A DNA stretch of 64,000 nucleotides, from NCBI GenBank assembly GCA_963530615.1, contig CAUSDX010000005.1:1-64000 (forward strand). Reading direction: 5' to 3'. The position numbers and the translations under genes were made by a program. The stretch is from JABCPE02 sp963530615 (lineage in GTDB: Bacteria > Bacteroidota > Bacteroidia > Flavobacteriales > Weeksellaceae). The notes below the pieces were generated by a model. The model worked only from the letters and a program-made list of their open reading frames with translations. It searched no databases and had not been told where the DNA came from. Below, in pieces: positions 34,370-43,303 of the stretch (its first letter is position 1; every line of letters begins with the position of its first letter).

Positions 34370-35635
34370 TTAGTAAACTTTTTCTCCATTTACAAAAGTA
34401 GCGACGGGCCATCCAGAGCATTCCCAACCATGAAAAGGAGTATTTCTTCCTTTGGAAACAAAAGTGTTTTTATCTATTTTTTCGGTTTTTTGAAGGTCAA
34501 TAATTGTTAAATCCGCATAATATCCTACCTCTATTTTTCCTATTTTTTCTAGTTTGAAAACATTGGCAGGTTTTATTGTCATCCAGTCTATCAGTTGTTT
34601 TAAACTCCATCTTCCTGTTTTTACAAATTTGGTGTAAAGTACAGGAAAAGCAGTTTCAAACCCTACAATTCCAAAAGGAGAATTATACATTCCTTGGCTT
34701 TTTTCTTCTTCGGTATGAGGTGCATGGTCGGTAGCGATGCAATCTATAATTCCTTCTTCTATCCCTTTGATGAGAGCCTCTCTATCTTCTTTTGCTCGGA
34801 GGGGAGGGTTCATTTTATAGTTAGTATCCATGGACGGAATATCATCTTCGGTTAAAACCAAATGATGTGGAGAAACTTCGGCGGTTACATTGATTCCAGC
34901 TTTTTTTCCATCTGCAATAACTCTCACGGATTCTTTTGTGGATACATGACAAACATGATAGTGAGCACCAGTGGCTTCAGCTAAAAGAATATCACGAGCA
35001 ATATGGACTGATTCACAAACGCTTGGGATACCTTTTAATCCTAATTCTTTAGCTTTTTCTCCATCGTGAATACAGCCACCCAAAATTAGAGAATTATCTT
35101 CACAATGTGCCACGATAGGGAGTTCTACTTTTTCGGCTTCTTTCATAGCTTCAAACATGATTTTTGCTTCTTGAACTCCCACACCATCATCAGTAAATCC
35201 TACTGCACCTTTTTCTTTTAAGATTTTAAAATTAGTTATTTTTTGCCCCATAGAATCTTCCGTAATAGCTCCATAAGGTCTAATTTTGATTATAGAAGAT
35301 TGTTGAATTCTTTTTAGTAAATCGTCAAAACGCTCCGCACGGTCAGGTACGGGGTTAGTGTTTGGCATAGGACAAATCGTGGTGTATCCACCTTTTGCAG
35401 CGGAACGAGAACCAGTAGCAATGGTTTCTTTATGCTCTCCTCCAGGTTCCCGAAGATGAACATGCACATCAATGAACCCAGGGCTGATGAAGTGTCTATT
35501 GGCATCAATAATTTCGGCGTTTTTTTTATCTATTTTTTCCGAAATTTCTGTAATGATGCCATTTTCTATCAGTAGGTCTTTTGAGATGAGGTTTCCTTGT
35601 GCATCAAGGATTTTTCCATTTTTAATTATTTTCAT
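34370..35635 (-). CDS. pyrC: dihydroorotase
   Basis: This zinc amidohydrolase cyclises carbamoyl aspartate to dihydroorotate. The 421-residue protein is of the longer dihydroorotase class. It has the metal site DVHVHLREPG near residue 57, GGYTTICPMPNT, the histidines of IVAHCEDN and HVCHVSTKE, and the catalytic aspartate in ATDHAPHT. It starts four bases after the pyrB stop and is followed by carA after 31 nt. Confidence 0.93.
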   Translation of the reverse strand: MKIIKNGKILDAQGNLISKDLLIENGIITEISEKIDKKNAEIIDANRHFISPGFIDVHVHLREPGGEHKETIATGSRSAAKGGYTTICPMPNTNPVPDRAERFDDLLKRIQQSSIIKIRPYGAITEDSMGQKITNFKILKEKGAVGFTDDGVGVQEAKIMFEAMKEAEKVELPIVAHCEDNSLILGGCIHDGEKAKELGLKGIPSVCESVHIARDILLAEATGAHYHVCHVSTKESVRVIADGKKAGINVTAEVSPHHLVLTEDDIPSMDTNYKMNPPLRAKEDREALIKGIEEGIIDCIATDHAPHTEEEKSQGMYNSPFGIVGFETAFPVLYTKFVKTGRWSLKQLIDWMTIKPANVFKLEKIGKIEVGYYADLTIIDLQKTEKIDKNTFVSKGRNTPFHGWECSGWPVATFVNGEKVY

Positions 35636-35639
35636 AATC

Positions 35640-36554
35640 TTAATTTTTTGTTGATTTTATTTCTTCAAATAAGAAACCTTTTTGTTCCAAAGTATTTTTC
35701 AGAATGGCCATTCTTGCAAAAACGCCATTTTCCATTTGCTTAAAAATTCTGGAGCGGGAGCATTCTATCAAATCACTGTCTATTTCTACACCTCTATTGA
35801 TAGGAGCAGGATGCATTATAATTGCTGATTTTTTCATTTTTTGTTCTCGTTCTTTGGTCAGTCCGTATTGTTGTAGGTAGTTTTTCACGGAGAATGATTT
35901 TTGATTATCGTGTCTTTCATGTTGTATTCTTAAAAGCATTAAAACATCAATCTCTGATATGATTTGGTCTAATTCTTTAAAATTCCCTTGTTGAGATAAA
36001 TCATTTTTATTGCACCATTCTCTTGGGCCAGAAAAATATATTTCAGCACCTAATTTTTTTAAAGCAGTAGAAGTAGAATTTGCGACACGACTATGCTTAA
36101 TATCTCCCACAATAGCGACTTTTAAGTTTTCAAAAGAGCCAAATTCTTGCTGAATAGTCATCAAGTCAAGTATCGTTTGGCTTGGGTGTTCTCCAGTGCC
36201 ATCACCTCCATTGATGATATTTATGTCAATATTTTTTAACTCATTATAATATTCATTTTGTGGGTGGCGAATAACTGCTAAATTTATACCGATGGATTGA
36301 AGAGTTTTTATTGTATCATAGAGATTTTCTCCTTTATTTACAGAGCTTTGAGAAACATCAAAGGGGATGACATTAAGACCAAGTTTCCTTTCCGCGACTT
36401 CAAAACTTATTTTTGTCCTTGTGCTATTTTCAAAAAAAAGATTTGAAACGAAAATAGATTCTTTAGCTTTAAATTCTTTCCCATTGGCTATTTCTAGTGC
36501 TTGGCTAAGAATGTTTAGAATTTCTTCATTACTAAGAGATGATACATTGAGCAT
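35640..36554 (-). CDS. pyrB: aspartate carbamoyltransferase catalytic subunit
   Basis: PyrB joins carbamoyl phosphate and aspartate. The 304-residue protein has the carbamoyl-phosphate loop FENSTRTKISFE, the HPSQTILD motif, and the aspartate-binding HPAPINRGVEI. An upstream in-frame start at 36596 lies inside the attenuator hairpin, so the ATG at 36554 (MLNVSSLS) is chosen. No regulatory subunit gene (pyrI) is present. It is the first structural gene after the leader ORF and terminator at 36581-36692. Confidence 0.93.
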   Translation of the reverse strand: MLNVSSLSNEEILNILSQALEIANGKEFKAKESIFVSNLFFENSTRTKISFEVAERKLGLNVIPFDVSQSSVNKGENLYDTIKTLQSIGINLAVIRHPQNEYYNELKNIDINIINGGDGTGEHPSQTILDLMTIQQEFGSFENLKVAIVGDIKHSRVANSTSTALKKLGAEIYFSGPREWCNKNDLSQQGNFKELDQIISEIDVLMLLRIQHERHDNQKSFSVKNYLQQYGLTKEREQKMKKSAIIMHPAPINRGVEIDSDLIECSRSRIFKQMENGVFARMAILKNTLEQKGFLFEEIKSTKN

Positions 36555-36580
36555 AAAATAATAGTATTTTTTATGGATAT

Positions 36581-36610
36581 AAAAAAACGAAGTCAATATT
36601 GACTTCGTTT
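36581..36610 (-). terminator. attenuator terminator upstream of pyrB
   Basis: AAACGAAGTCAAT and ATTGACTTCGTTT make a perfect 26-nt palindrome (36585-36610). On the minus strand a run of seven T follows. It lies between the leader ORF and pyrB, and its first bases overlap the leader stop codon. Confidence 0.88.
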
Positions 36611-36692
36611 AATAAAATAAATATAATCTTCGGTAGTCTAAAAAGGCTACATGTTGTCCATCATTTGAAAAGAATATTTTTTCCATTTTCAT
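36609..36692 (-). CDS. pyr operon leader peptide (27 residues)
   Basis: A short frame translating to MKMEKIFFSNDGQHVAFLDY followed by RRLYLFY. The last seven codons are very rich in T (TTATATTTATTTTAT), and the TAA overlaps the start of the terminator stem. That is the layout of the E. coli pyrL leader: RNA polymerase stalls in the U-tract when UTP is low and the trailing ribosome keeps the terminator from forming. The -7 element ends six bases before the first ATG, so the mRNA may be leaderless. A second ATG at 36686 is an alternative start. Confidence 0.65.
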   Translation of the reverse strand: MKMEKIFFSNDGQHVAFLDYRRLYLFY

Positions 36693-36697
36693 TGTTG

Positions 36698-36705
36698 CAA
36701 AGGTA
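36698..36705 (-). promoter_or_regulatory. -7 element for the pyr operon
   Basis: TACCTTTG on the minus strand. Predicted transcription starts at about 36692, giving a leader RNA of about 110 nt up to the attenuator. No clear -33 TTG was found. Confidence 0.6.
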
Positions 36706-36769
36706 ATAAAAATAATGATACATTGTAAAAAATAATTAAATAAAAAATACAAGGAATTTTTGAAAATAT

Positions 36770-36777
36770 TATCTTTG
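36770..36777 (+). promoter_or_regulatory. -7 element for acs
   Basis: TATCTTTG, 25 nt before the chosen acs ATG and 65 bp from the divergent pyr promoter. Confidence 0.55.
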
Positions 36778-36802
36778 TGCTTCAGCAATAAAAATGTTTT
36801 TT

Positions 36803-38710
36803 ATGGACAATTATGTTATTAACAATCTTCCTGATTATTTTAAACAATATGAAAGGTCTGTGAAAGATCCTAAAAAATTTTGGGGAAATATAGCAGAGGA
36901 GAATTTTGTTTGGGAACAAAAATGGAGTAAGGTAGTAAATTATGATATAGATGAAGCAAGAATAGAATGGTTTAGAGATGCTAAATTAAATATTACAGAA
37001 AATTGTATAGATCGTCATTTAAAATATAGAGCAAGAAAAACAGCAATTATTTGGGAGCCTAATAATCCAGATGAAGAAGCTATTTCATTAACCTATCAAG
37101 ATCTTTATGATAGAGTAGGGAAGATGGCAAATGTTCTTCGTAGTCAAGGTGTAAAAAAGGGGGATAGAGTATGTATCTATCTACCGATGATAGTAGAATT
37201 GCCAGTTGTAATGTTAGCTTGTGCGAGGATTGGGGCTGTTCATGTTGTGGTTTTTGCTGGGTTTTCAGCGAATGCTTTGGCTTCAAGGATAAATGATTGT
37301 GGATGTGAAGTGGTGGTCTGTGCTGATGGCAGTTACCGAGGAAACAAAGAGATAGATTTGAAGGGTATTGTAGATGAAGCATTAGAACAATGCCCAAGCG
37401 TGAAAAAGGTCCTTGTAGTAAAGAGAACAGGACAAGCAGTGGAGATGAAATCTGGGCGAGACCTTTGGCTTCAAGAGTTGTTGGACAAATCTTCGGTGGA
37501 GAATGTGATGCAGATAATGGATGCAGAAGATCCTTTATTCATTCTTTATACCTCTGGTTCTACGGGAAAGCCAAAAGGCATGTTGCACACCTGCGGAGGC
37601 TATATGGTTTATACGGGGTATACCTTTAAGAATGTATTTAATTATAAAGAAAAAGATATCTTTTGGTGTACGGCAGATATTGGCTGGATTACAGGGCATT
37701 CTTATACGCTTTATGGAGCCTTAGCTAATGGTGCTACTACGGTAATCTTTGAGGGGGTACCAACCTATCCTAATCCTGACCGATTCTGGGAGGTAATTGA
37801 GAAGCATAAGGTTACCCATTTCTACACCGCACCTACAGCGATTCGTTCCTTGGGGAAAGAGAATACAGAATGGGTAGAAAAATATGATCTAAGTTCTCTA
37901 AGGGTGATAGGAACGGTAGGAGAACCCATCAATGATGAAGCATGGAGATGGTATAATGACCATGTTGGGAAGAAGCGTTGCCCAATTGTAGATACTTGGT
38001 GGCAGACTGAGACTGGAGGAATTCTCATTTCGCCGTTAGCTTTTATAACACCGACAAAACCTACTTATGCTACCCTTCCCTTACCGGGAGTACAACCTGT
38101 ATTGATGAATGAGAAAGGTATAGAGGTGGAAGGCAATCAAGTAGAGGGAAATCTTTGTGTGGCCTACCCTTGGCCATCTATCGCGAGAACCATTTGGGGG
38201 GATCATGAGCGTTATAAGGATACTTATTTTAAGGCATTCCCTGGTAAGTTCTTTACAGGAGATGCTGCACTAAGAGATGAAACGGGTTATTATAGAATCA
38301 CAGGGAGAGTAGATGATGTGATTATCGTTTCTGGGCATAATTTGGGAACAGCACCAATAGAAGACGCTATCAACGAACACCAATCCGTTGCCGAAAGTGC
38401 TATTGTCGGTTATCCGCATGATATTAAAGGAAATGCACTCTATGGCTATGTGATTCTTAAAGGATTTAGCGAAGATAGAAACCGCGACAGAGTGAGAAGG
38501 GAGATTAACCAACTTATCTCTGACCAAGTGGGGCCAATCGCTAAATTAGATAAAATACAATTTGTTTCTGCCTTACCGAAAACTCGTTCAGGCAAGATTG
38601 TGAGAAGGATTTTGAGGAAAATTGCGGAAGGGGATTTGAACAGCTTTGGGGATACTTCTACGCTAACGAACCCAGAGGTGATAGAGGACATCGTAAATGA
38701 AAGATTATAA
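36803..38710 (+). CDS. acs: acetyl-coenzyme A synthetase
   Basis: An AMP-forming enzyme that activates acetate with ATP and CoA. The 635-residue protein has the ANL-family core ILYTSGSTGKPKGML, WCTADIGWITGHSY, the acyl-binding DTWWQTETGG and the hinge aspartate in FTGDAAL. The C-terminal PKTRSGKIVRR holds the lysine that protein acetylases modify in this family. An ATG three codons upstream (36794) is possible, but MDNYVINNLPDYF fits the usual N-terminus better. A strong terminator follows, then an unusual repeat array. Confidence 0.95.
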   Translation: MDNYVINNLPDYFKQYERSVKDPKKFWGNIAEENFVWEQKWSKVVNYDIDEARIEWFRDAKLNITENCIDRHLKYRARKTAIIWEPNNPDEEAISLTYQDLYDRVGKMANVLRSQGVKKGDRVCIYLPMIVELPVVMLACARIGAVHVVVFAGFSANALASRINDCGCEVVVCADGSYRGNKEIDLKGIVDEALEQCPSVKKVLVVKRTGQAVEMKSGRDLWLQELLDKSSVENVMQIMDAEDPLFILYTSGSTGKPKGMLHTCGGYMVYTGYTFKNVFNYKEKDIFWCTADIGWITGHSYTLYGALANGATTVIFEGVPTYPNPDRFWEVIEKHKVTHFYTAPTAIRSLGKENTEWVEKYDLSSLRVIGTVGEPINDEAWRWYNDHVGKKRCPIVDTWWQTETGGILISPLAFITPTKPTYATLPLPGVQPVLMNEKGIEVEGNQVEGNLCVAYPWPSIARTIWGDHERYKDTYFKAFPGKFFTGDAALRDETGYYRITGRVDDVIIVSGHNLGTAPIEDAINEHQSVAESAIVGYPHDIKGNALYGYVILKGFSEDRNRDRVRREINQLISDQVGPIAKLDKIQFVSALPKTRSGKIVRRILRKIAEGDLNSFGDTSTLTNPEVIEDIVNERL

Positions 38711-38727
38711 GCCCTTGATATAAAAAC

Positions 38728-38762
38728 AAGAAAGAGTTTTACTTCGGTAAGGCTCTTTTCTT
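38728..38762 (+). terminator. terminator after acs
   Basis: GAGTTTTAC and GTAAGGCTC pair (two G-U pairs) around a TTCG tetraloop, extended by AAGAAA/TTTCTT and ending in T-rich sequence. Confidence 0.8.
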
Positions 38763-38788
38763 ATGTGAACCAAAATTAGTTTTCATTA

Positions 38789-39048
38789 TCCCAAGTTGGG
38801 AAAACGAGAATTAAAACTCAGGCACATTGTCCCAAATTGGGAAAGTGTGAATGGGAATAAAAGTTGTCCGTCCCAGTTTAGAACAAAGAGAATGAAAACT
38901 TAGGCATATCGTCCCAAGTTGGGAAAGTGTGAATGGAAATTTATTGAGTGAATCTCTATCCGAGAAAGTATGAATGAAAATAAAAGTAAGCTGTTTCACT
39001 CCGAGATGATGAGAATTAAAATTCAGGCACGCCATCTCGGAATGATAC
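38789..39048. repeat. 41-bp tandem repeat array with palindromic cores
   Basis: Units start at 38789, 38830, 38871, 38912, 38959, 39000 and about 39037. The first four begin with TCCCAAGTTGGGA, TCCCAAATTGGGA, TCCCAGTTTAGAA and TCCCAAGTTGGGA. The rest of each unit comes in two types: one with GAGAATTAAAACTCAGGCA, the other with AGTGTGAATGG..AATAAAAG. They run A-B-A-B-B-A. Unit 4 has six extra bases. The last two units hold TCCGAGATG (39000) and CATCTCGGA (39033) as an inverted repeat. With the terminator it fills the 440-bp gap between acs and the symporter gene. Confidence 0.85.
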
Positions 39049-39151
39049 CATGTGTTTAGGTTCTCAATGAGATAAATTTTAGTTTGAAAAATCTTGATTT
39101 TATTGCAGATAAAGGATTAAATTTCATATCATTGCTAAAAAATTAAACAAA

Positions 39152-40591
39152 ATGATTTCACCAACATTATTATTAGGTATAATTTTAGGATACTTTGGGC
39201 TGTTGTTATTTATTTCTTGGCTTACCAGTAGAGGGAGTAATAATGATAGCTTCTTTATTGGTAATCGTATGGGCGACTGGCGGTTAGTCGCATTTGGGAT
39301 GATAGGTTCTACACTCTCTGGGGTTACTTTTGTGAGTGTGCCAGGTACAGTGGGGACGGATGGTTTTAGTTACCTACAGATTACATTAGGCTATATGATA
39401 GGTTATGCCATCATTGCTTATGTCTTGCTTCCCATATATTATAGGATGCAGTTAACTTCTATTTATACTTATCTACAAGAGCGAATGGGAGAAAAAACCT
39501 ATAAAACGGGAGCATTGATATTTATTGTATCCAAGTTAGTAGGTGCAACGGCGAGAGTGTATTTAGCAGTAAATATTCTCCAGCTGATGGTATTGGATAG
39601 CTTTGGTGTTCCTTTCTGGCTCACTACTTTACTTACTCTCCTGATGATTATTCTCTATACTTACAAAGGGGGAGTGAGAACTATTATTTATACTGATACT
39701 CTCCAAACTTCAGCCATGCTCCTTGGGCTTGTGGCATGTGTGGTTTATATTCTTCATGATATGAATCTAAGTATGGGGGAGAGTTTATCACTTATGGATA
39801 GCAATGGCTACTTGAAGGTGTTTGATTTTAATGTAATAAATGCAAGTTTCTTCATAAAGCAGATATTAGCAGGAGCATTTATTACTATCGCTATGACAGG
39901 GATAGACCAAGATATGATGCAGAAAAATATCTCTGTTTCTAATCTAAAAGATAGTCAAAAGAATATGCTCATCCTAAGTTTTGTTTTATTAGGAATGATT
40001 ATGATTTTCTTATACATGGGCGGTATGTTACATCTTTTCGCTGAGAAAGAAGGAATAACGGCAACGAAGGACCAGCTTTTCCCTGTGGCGGCACTTAATT
40101 ATATGTCTCCGCTTATAGGTATTACTTTTATTATAGGACTAATTTCTGCATTTTGCTCGAGTGCGGATGGGGCAATGACTGCCATAACATCTTCTATTTG
40201 CATTGATATTTTTGGAATTAAAGACAAAGAATGGTCAGACCAAAAAAAGGAAACATTCCGAAAAAAAATACATATTGGAGTTACCCTTTCCTTCCTATTA
40301 ATGGTTCTTGTGTTTAAGTGGATTAATGATGGCTCTATGATAGGGCTTATTTTGAAGTTGGCGGGTTATACTTACGGACCATTATTGGGACTTTTTGCTT
40401 TTGGGATTTTCACTAAGTTTAAGATACGAGATGCTTTGGTGCCATTGGTTTGTGTTTTGTCGCCAATTCTTACATATATTATAGACCAGCACCAAGTTTT
40501 GCTCTTTGGAGATTTTAAAATAGGTTTAGAGCTTTTGATTATCAATGGGGGAATTACTTTTTTAGGGCTATTTCTGATTAGGAAAAAGTAG
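39152..40591 (+). CDS. sodium:solute symporter (SSS family)
   Basis: A 479-residue inner-membrane protein with about 13 helices. The SSS-family signs are the N-terminal GNRMGDWRLVAFGMIGSTLSGVTFVSVPG, the helix 3-4 IYTYLQERMG and the sodium-site GLISAFCSSADGAMTAITSSICIDIFG near residue 330. Its substrate cannot be told from sequence. Lying after acs, a carboxylate such as acetate is conceivable, though the acs terminator and the repeat array separate them. An extended linker follows residue 400. Confidence 0.85.
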   Translation: MISPTLLLGIILGYFGLLLFISWLTSRGSNNDSFFIGNRMGDWRLVAFGMIGSTLSGVTFVSVPGTVGTDGFSYLQITLGYMIGYAIIAYVLLPIYYRMQLTSIYTYLQERMGEKTYKTGALIFIVSKLVGATARVYLAVNILQLMVLDSFGVPFWLTTLLTLLMIILYTYKGGVRTIIYTDTLQTSAMLLGLVACVVYILHDMNLSMGESLSLMDSNGYLKVFDFNVINASFFIKQILAGAFITIAMTGIDQDMMQKNISVSNLKDSQKNMLILSFVLLGMIMIFLYMGGMLHLFAEKEGITATKDQLFPVAALNYMSPLIGITFIIGLISAFCSSADGAMTAITSSICIDIFGIKDKEWSDQKKETFRKKIHIGVTLSFLLMVLVFKWINDGSMIGLILKLAGYTYGPLLGLFAFGIFTKFKIRDALVPLVCVLSPILTYIIDQHQVLLFGDFKIGLELLIINGGITFLGLFLIRKK

Positions 40592-40632
40592 TGTTAGCAT
40601 CAATTATCTTCCTATTTTATAAATAAAATCGT

Positions 40633-40640
40633 TAATTTTG
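40633..40640 (+). promoter_or_regulatory. -7 element for alaS
   Basis: TAATTTTG followed by CCC, 33 nt before the alaS ATG. Confidence 0.55.
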
Positions 40641-40672
40641 CCCATATTAATATAGTTAATAAAAGAAGAGTT

Positions 40673-43267
40673 ATGACTTCACAAGAAATAAGACAAAAAT
40701 ATTTAGATTTTTTTAGAAGTAAAGGACATCATATAGTACCTTCTGCACCAATAGTTCTGAAAGATGATCCTACACTGATGTTTTCCAATTCAGGAATGAC
40801 ACAGTTTAAGGATTTCTTTTTAGGGTATAAAGAACCAACCTCTACCAAGGTGGCTGATACTCAAAAGTGCCTTCGCGTATCTGGAAAGCATAATGATTTA
40901 GATGATGTGGGGCGAGATACTTATCATCATACAATGTTTGAGATGCTCGGCAACTGGTCTTTTGGAGATTATTTCAAAAAAGAGGCGATTGCTTGGGCGT
41001 GGGAGCTTTTGACAGAAGTTTATAAGATTCCGAAGGAGAATATCTATGTGACGATTTTTGAGGGAGATACTACGGAGAATTTGGAACGAGACCAAGAGGC
41101 TTATGATTTTTGGAAAGTACATATTTCTGAAGATAGAATTATTAATGGAAATAAAAAGGATAATTTTTGGGAAATGGGTGAGCAAGGTCCGTGTGGTCCA
41201 TGTTCTGAAATTCATGTAGATTTAAGATCTGCAGAAGAAAAAGCCAAAATCTCAGGAAAAGAATTAGTAAATAAAGACCATCCGCAGGTGGTGGAAATTT
41301 GGAATCTCGTGTTTATGGAATTTAACAGAAAAGCCGATGGCTCTTTGGAGAAATTACCAAAACAAAATGTGGATACAGGAATGGGATTTGAGCGTCTTTG
41401 TATGGCTCTTCAGGGTAAATCTTCTAATTATGATACCGATGTTTTTACACCTTTGATTGAAAGAGTAGAAGAACTTTCTGGAAAGAAATATACGGGAAAA
41501 TTAGATGATGAAAAGGATATTGCGATTCGTGTGATTGTGGACCATATTAGGGCGGTATCTTTTGCAATTGCTGATGGACAGTTTCCTTCTAATACAGGAG
41601 CTGGGTATGTCATTCGCCGAATTTTAAGAAGAGCGGTGAGGTATGCTTTTACTTTCTTGGAGCAAAAAGAACCATTTTTCTATAAGTTGGTAAGAACATT
41701 GGTGATACAAATGGGAGAGGCTTTTCCAGAGTTGGTAAAGAATCATACTTTATTAGAAAAAGTGATTAAAGAAGAAGAAGTTTCTTTTTTAAGGACTTTG
41801 GAGCAGGGCTTATTGATGCTTGATGCGATGATGAATAATGCAAAGGAGAAGCAAATTTCTGGCAAGAAGGCTTTTGAGTTGTATGACACTTATGGCTTTC
41901 CGATTGATTTGACTATGCTTATTTTAGCAGAAAAAGGTTATACCCTTGATGAAGAAGCTTTTGAAGAGAGTTTGAGAAAACAAAAGGAGCGTTCTCGTGT
42001 TGCAGCACAAATGAAAACGGATGATTGGGTAATTATTAATGATGACGATGAAGAGTTTATTGGTTATGATACACTAGATGCTGTAGTTCGTATTACCAGA
42101 TATAGAAAAGTGGAAAGTCAAAAAGAAGGTGTTCGTTATCATTTAGTATTTAATGTTACACCATTCTATCCCGAAGGAGGAGGACAGGTAGGTGATAGAG
42201 GGATTTTGACTTCAGCAAATGGGGAGACTACTTATATTTTTGATACAAAGAAAGAGAATAATTTGATTATTCATATCGCAGAGACTTTGCCAAGTAAATT
42301 GGAAGACCCTTTTAAAGCCGAAGTTGTAAGTAGATTTTTAACAGAAGCAAATCATTCGGCGACACATCTTTTGCATCAGGCGTTAAGGGAAACTTTAGGA
42401 ACGCATGTGGAGCAGAGAGGTTCTCGTGTAGATTTTGGATCTCTTCGTTTTGATTTTTCTCATTTCCAAAAAATGAGCGAGGAAGAACTTCGTGAGGTGG
42501 AAAAAAAGGTAAATGAGAGAATTCAAGAAAAGATAGAGCTTAAAGAGTTCAGAAATATTTCTATGCAACAGGCTATGGAAGCAGGTGCAATGGCTTTATT
42601 TGGTGAAAAATATGGAGATAAGGTCCGTATGATACAGTTTGGAGAGAGTAAGGAACTTTGTGGGGGGACTCATGTGAAAAATACGGGGGATATTTGGTAT
42701 TTTAAGATATTATCAGAGGGGGCAGTTGCAGCAGGTGTTCGTCGTATAGAAGCCATTACTGGGGAGAAGGTAAAAGAGTATTTGTGGAGTTTAGAAAGTC
42801 AAGCAGAAAAATTGACAGAGCTTTTGAAATCAAAGGATTTGATAAAATCTGTGGAGAAAGTATTAGATGAGAATGCTCAACTGAAATCTGAATTGGAGCA
42901 ACTTAAAAGAGAGAAAGTTCAGGCTGAAATTCAAAATTGGAAAAAAGATTTTATACCACATGGAGATAAACAGATTTTGGTAAAAAGAACCTCATTAGAT
43001 GCTAATTCAGTGAAGGATATTGTATTTCAATTAAAACGAGAAATTCCAACTTCATTGATTGTGATTTTATCTGATGCAGGAGAGAAACCGATGATTTCTG
43101 TAGGTGTTTCAACAGATTTGGAAAATAAATATCATGCGGGAAATATCGTGAAAGAGTTAGCAAAAGAAATTCAAGGTGGAGGTGGAGGAAATGCAGGATT
43201 TGCTACGGCAGGAGGTAAAAATTTAGAAGGTTTAGTTAATGCAGAAAAGAAAGCATTAGCATTATAA
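40673..43267 (+). CDS. alaS: alanine--tRNA ligase
   Basis: A class II synthetase of 864 residues, full length. The catalytic domain has MFSNSGMTQFKDFFLG, TDTQKCLR-like AD TQKCLRVSGKHND and DTGMGFERL. The editing domain zinc ligands are in HSATHLLHQALR and CGGTHVKNTG. The C-terminal oligomerisation and C-Ala domains end in GGGGGNAGFATAGGKN. A hairpin terminator follows seven bases after the stop. Confidence 0.96.
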   Translation: MTSQEIRQKYLDFFRSKGHHIVPSAPIVLKDDPTLMFSNSGMTQFKDFFLGYKEPTSTKVADTQKCLRVSGKHNDLDDVGRDTYHHTMFEMLGNWSFGDYFKKEAIAWAWELLTEVYKIPKENIYVTIFEGDTTENLERDQEAYDFWKVHISEDRIINGNKKDNFWEMGEQGPCGPCSEIHVDLRSAEEKAKISGKELVNKDHPQVVEIWNLVFMEFNRKADGSLEKLPKQNVDTGMGFERLCMALQGKSSNYDTDVFTPLIERVEELSGKKYTGKLDDEKDIAIRVIVDHIRAVSFAIADGQFPSNTGAGYVIRRILRRAVRYAFTFLEQKEPFFYKLVRTLVIQMGEAFPELVKNHTLLEKVIKEEEVSFLRTLEQGLLMLDAMMNNAKEKQISGKKAFELYDTYGFPIDLTMLILAEKGYTLDEEAFEESLRKQKERSRVAAQMKTDDWVIINDDDEEFIGYDTLDAVVRITRYRKVESQKEGVRYHLVFNVTPFYPEGGGQVGDRGILTSANGETTYIFDTKKENNLIIHIAETLPSKLEDPFKAEVVSRFLTEANHSATHLLHQALRETLGTHVEQRGSRVDFGSLRFDFSHFQKMSEEELREVEKKVNERIQEKIELKEFRNISMQQAMEAGAMALFGEKYGDKVRMIQFGESKELCGGTHVKNTGDIWYFKILSEGAVAAGVRRIEAITGEKVKEYLWSLESQAEKLTELLKSKDLIKSVEKVLDENAQLKSELEQLKREKVQAEIQNWKKDFIPHGDKQILVKRTSLDANSVKDIVFQLKREIPTSLIVILSDAGEKPMISVGVSTDLENKYHAGNIVKELAKEIQGGGGGNAGFATAGGKNLEGLVNAEKKALAL

Positions 43268-43273
43268 ATCAAT

Positions 43274-43303
43274 AAAAAAAGTTCCTTTTAAGGAACTTTT
43301 TTT
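43274..43303. terminator. terminator between alaS and the EamA gene
   Basis: AAAAAAAGTTCCT and AGGAACTTTTTTT form a stem with a 4-nt loop between convergent genes, with A7 and T7 tracts. Confidence 0.9.

Noticed and set aside
38811..39035. 74-codon minus-strand frame inside the 41-bp array
   Set aside because: It follows the repeat units and has no independent signal. A by-product of the repeats.
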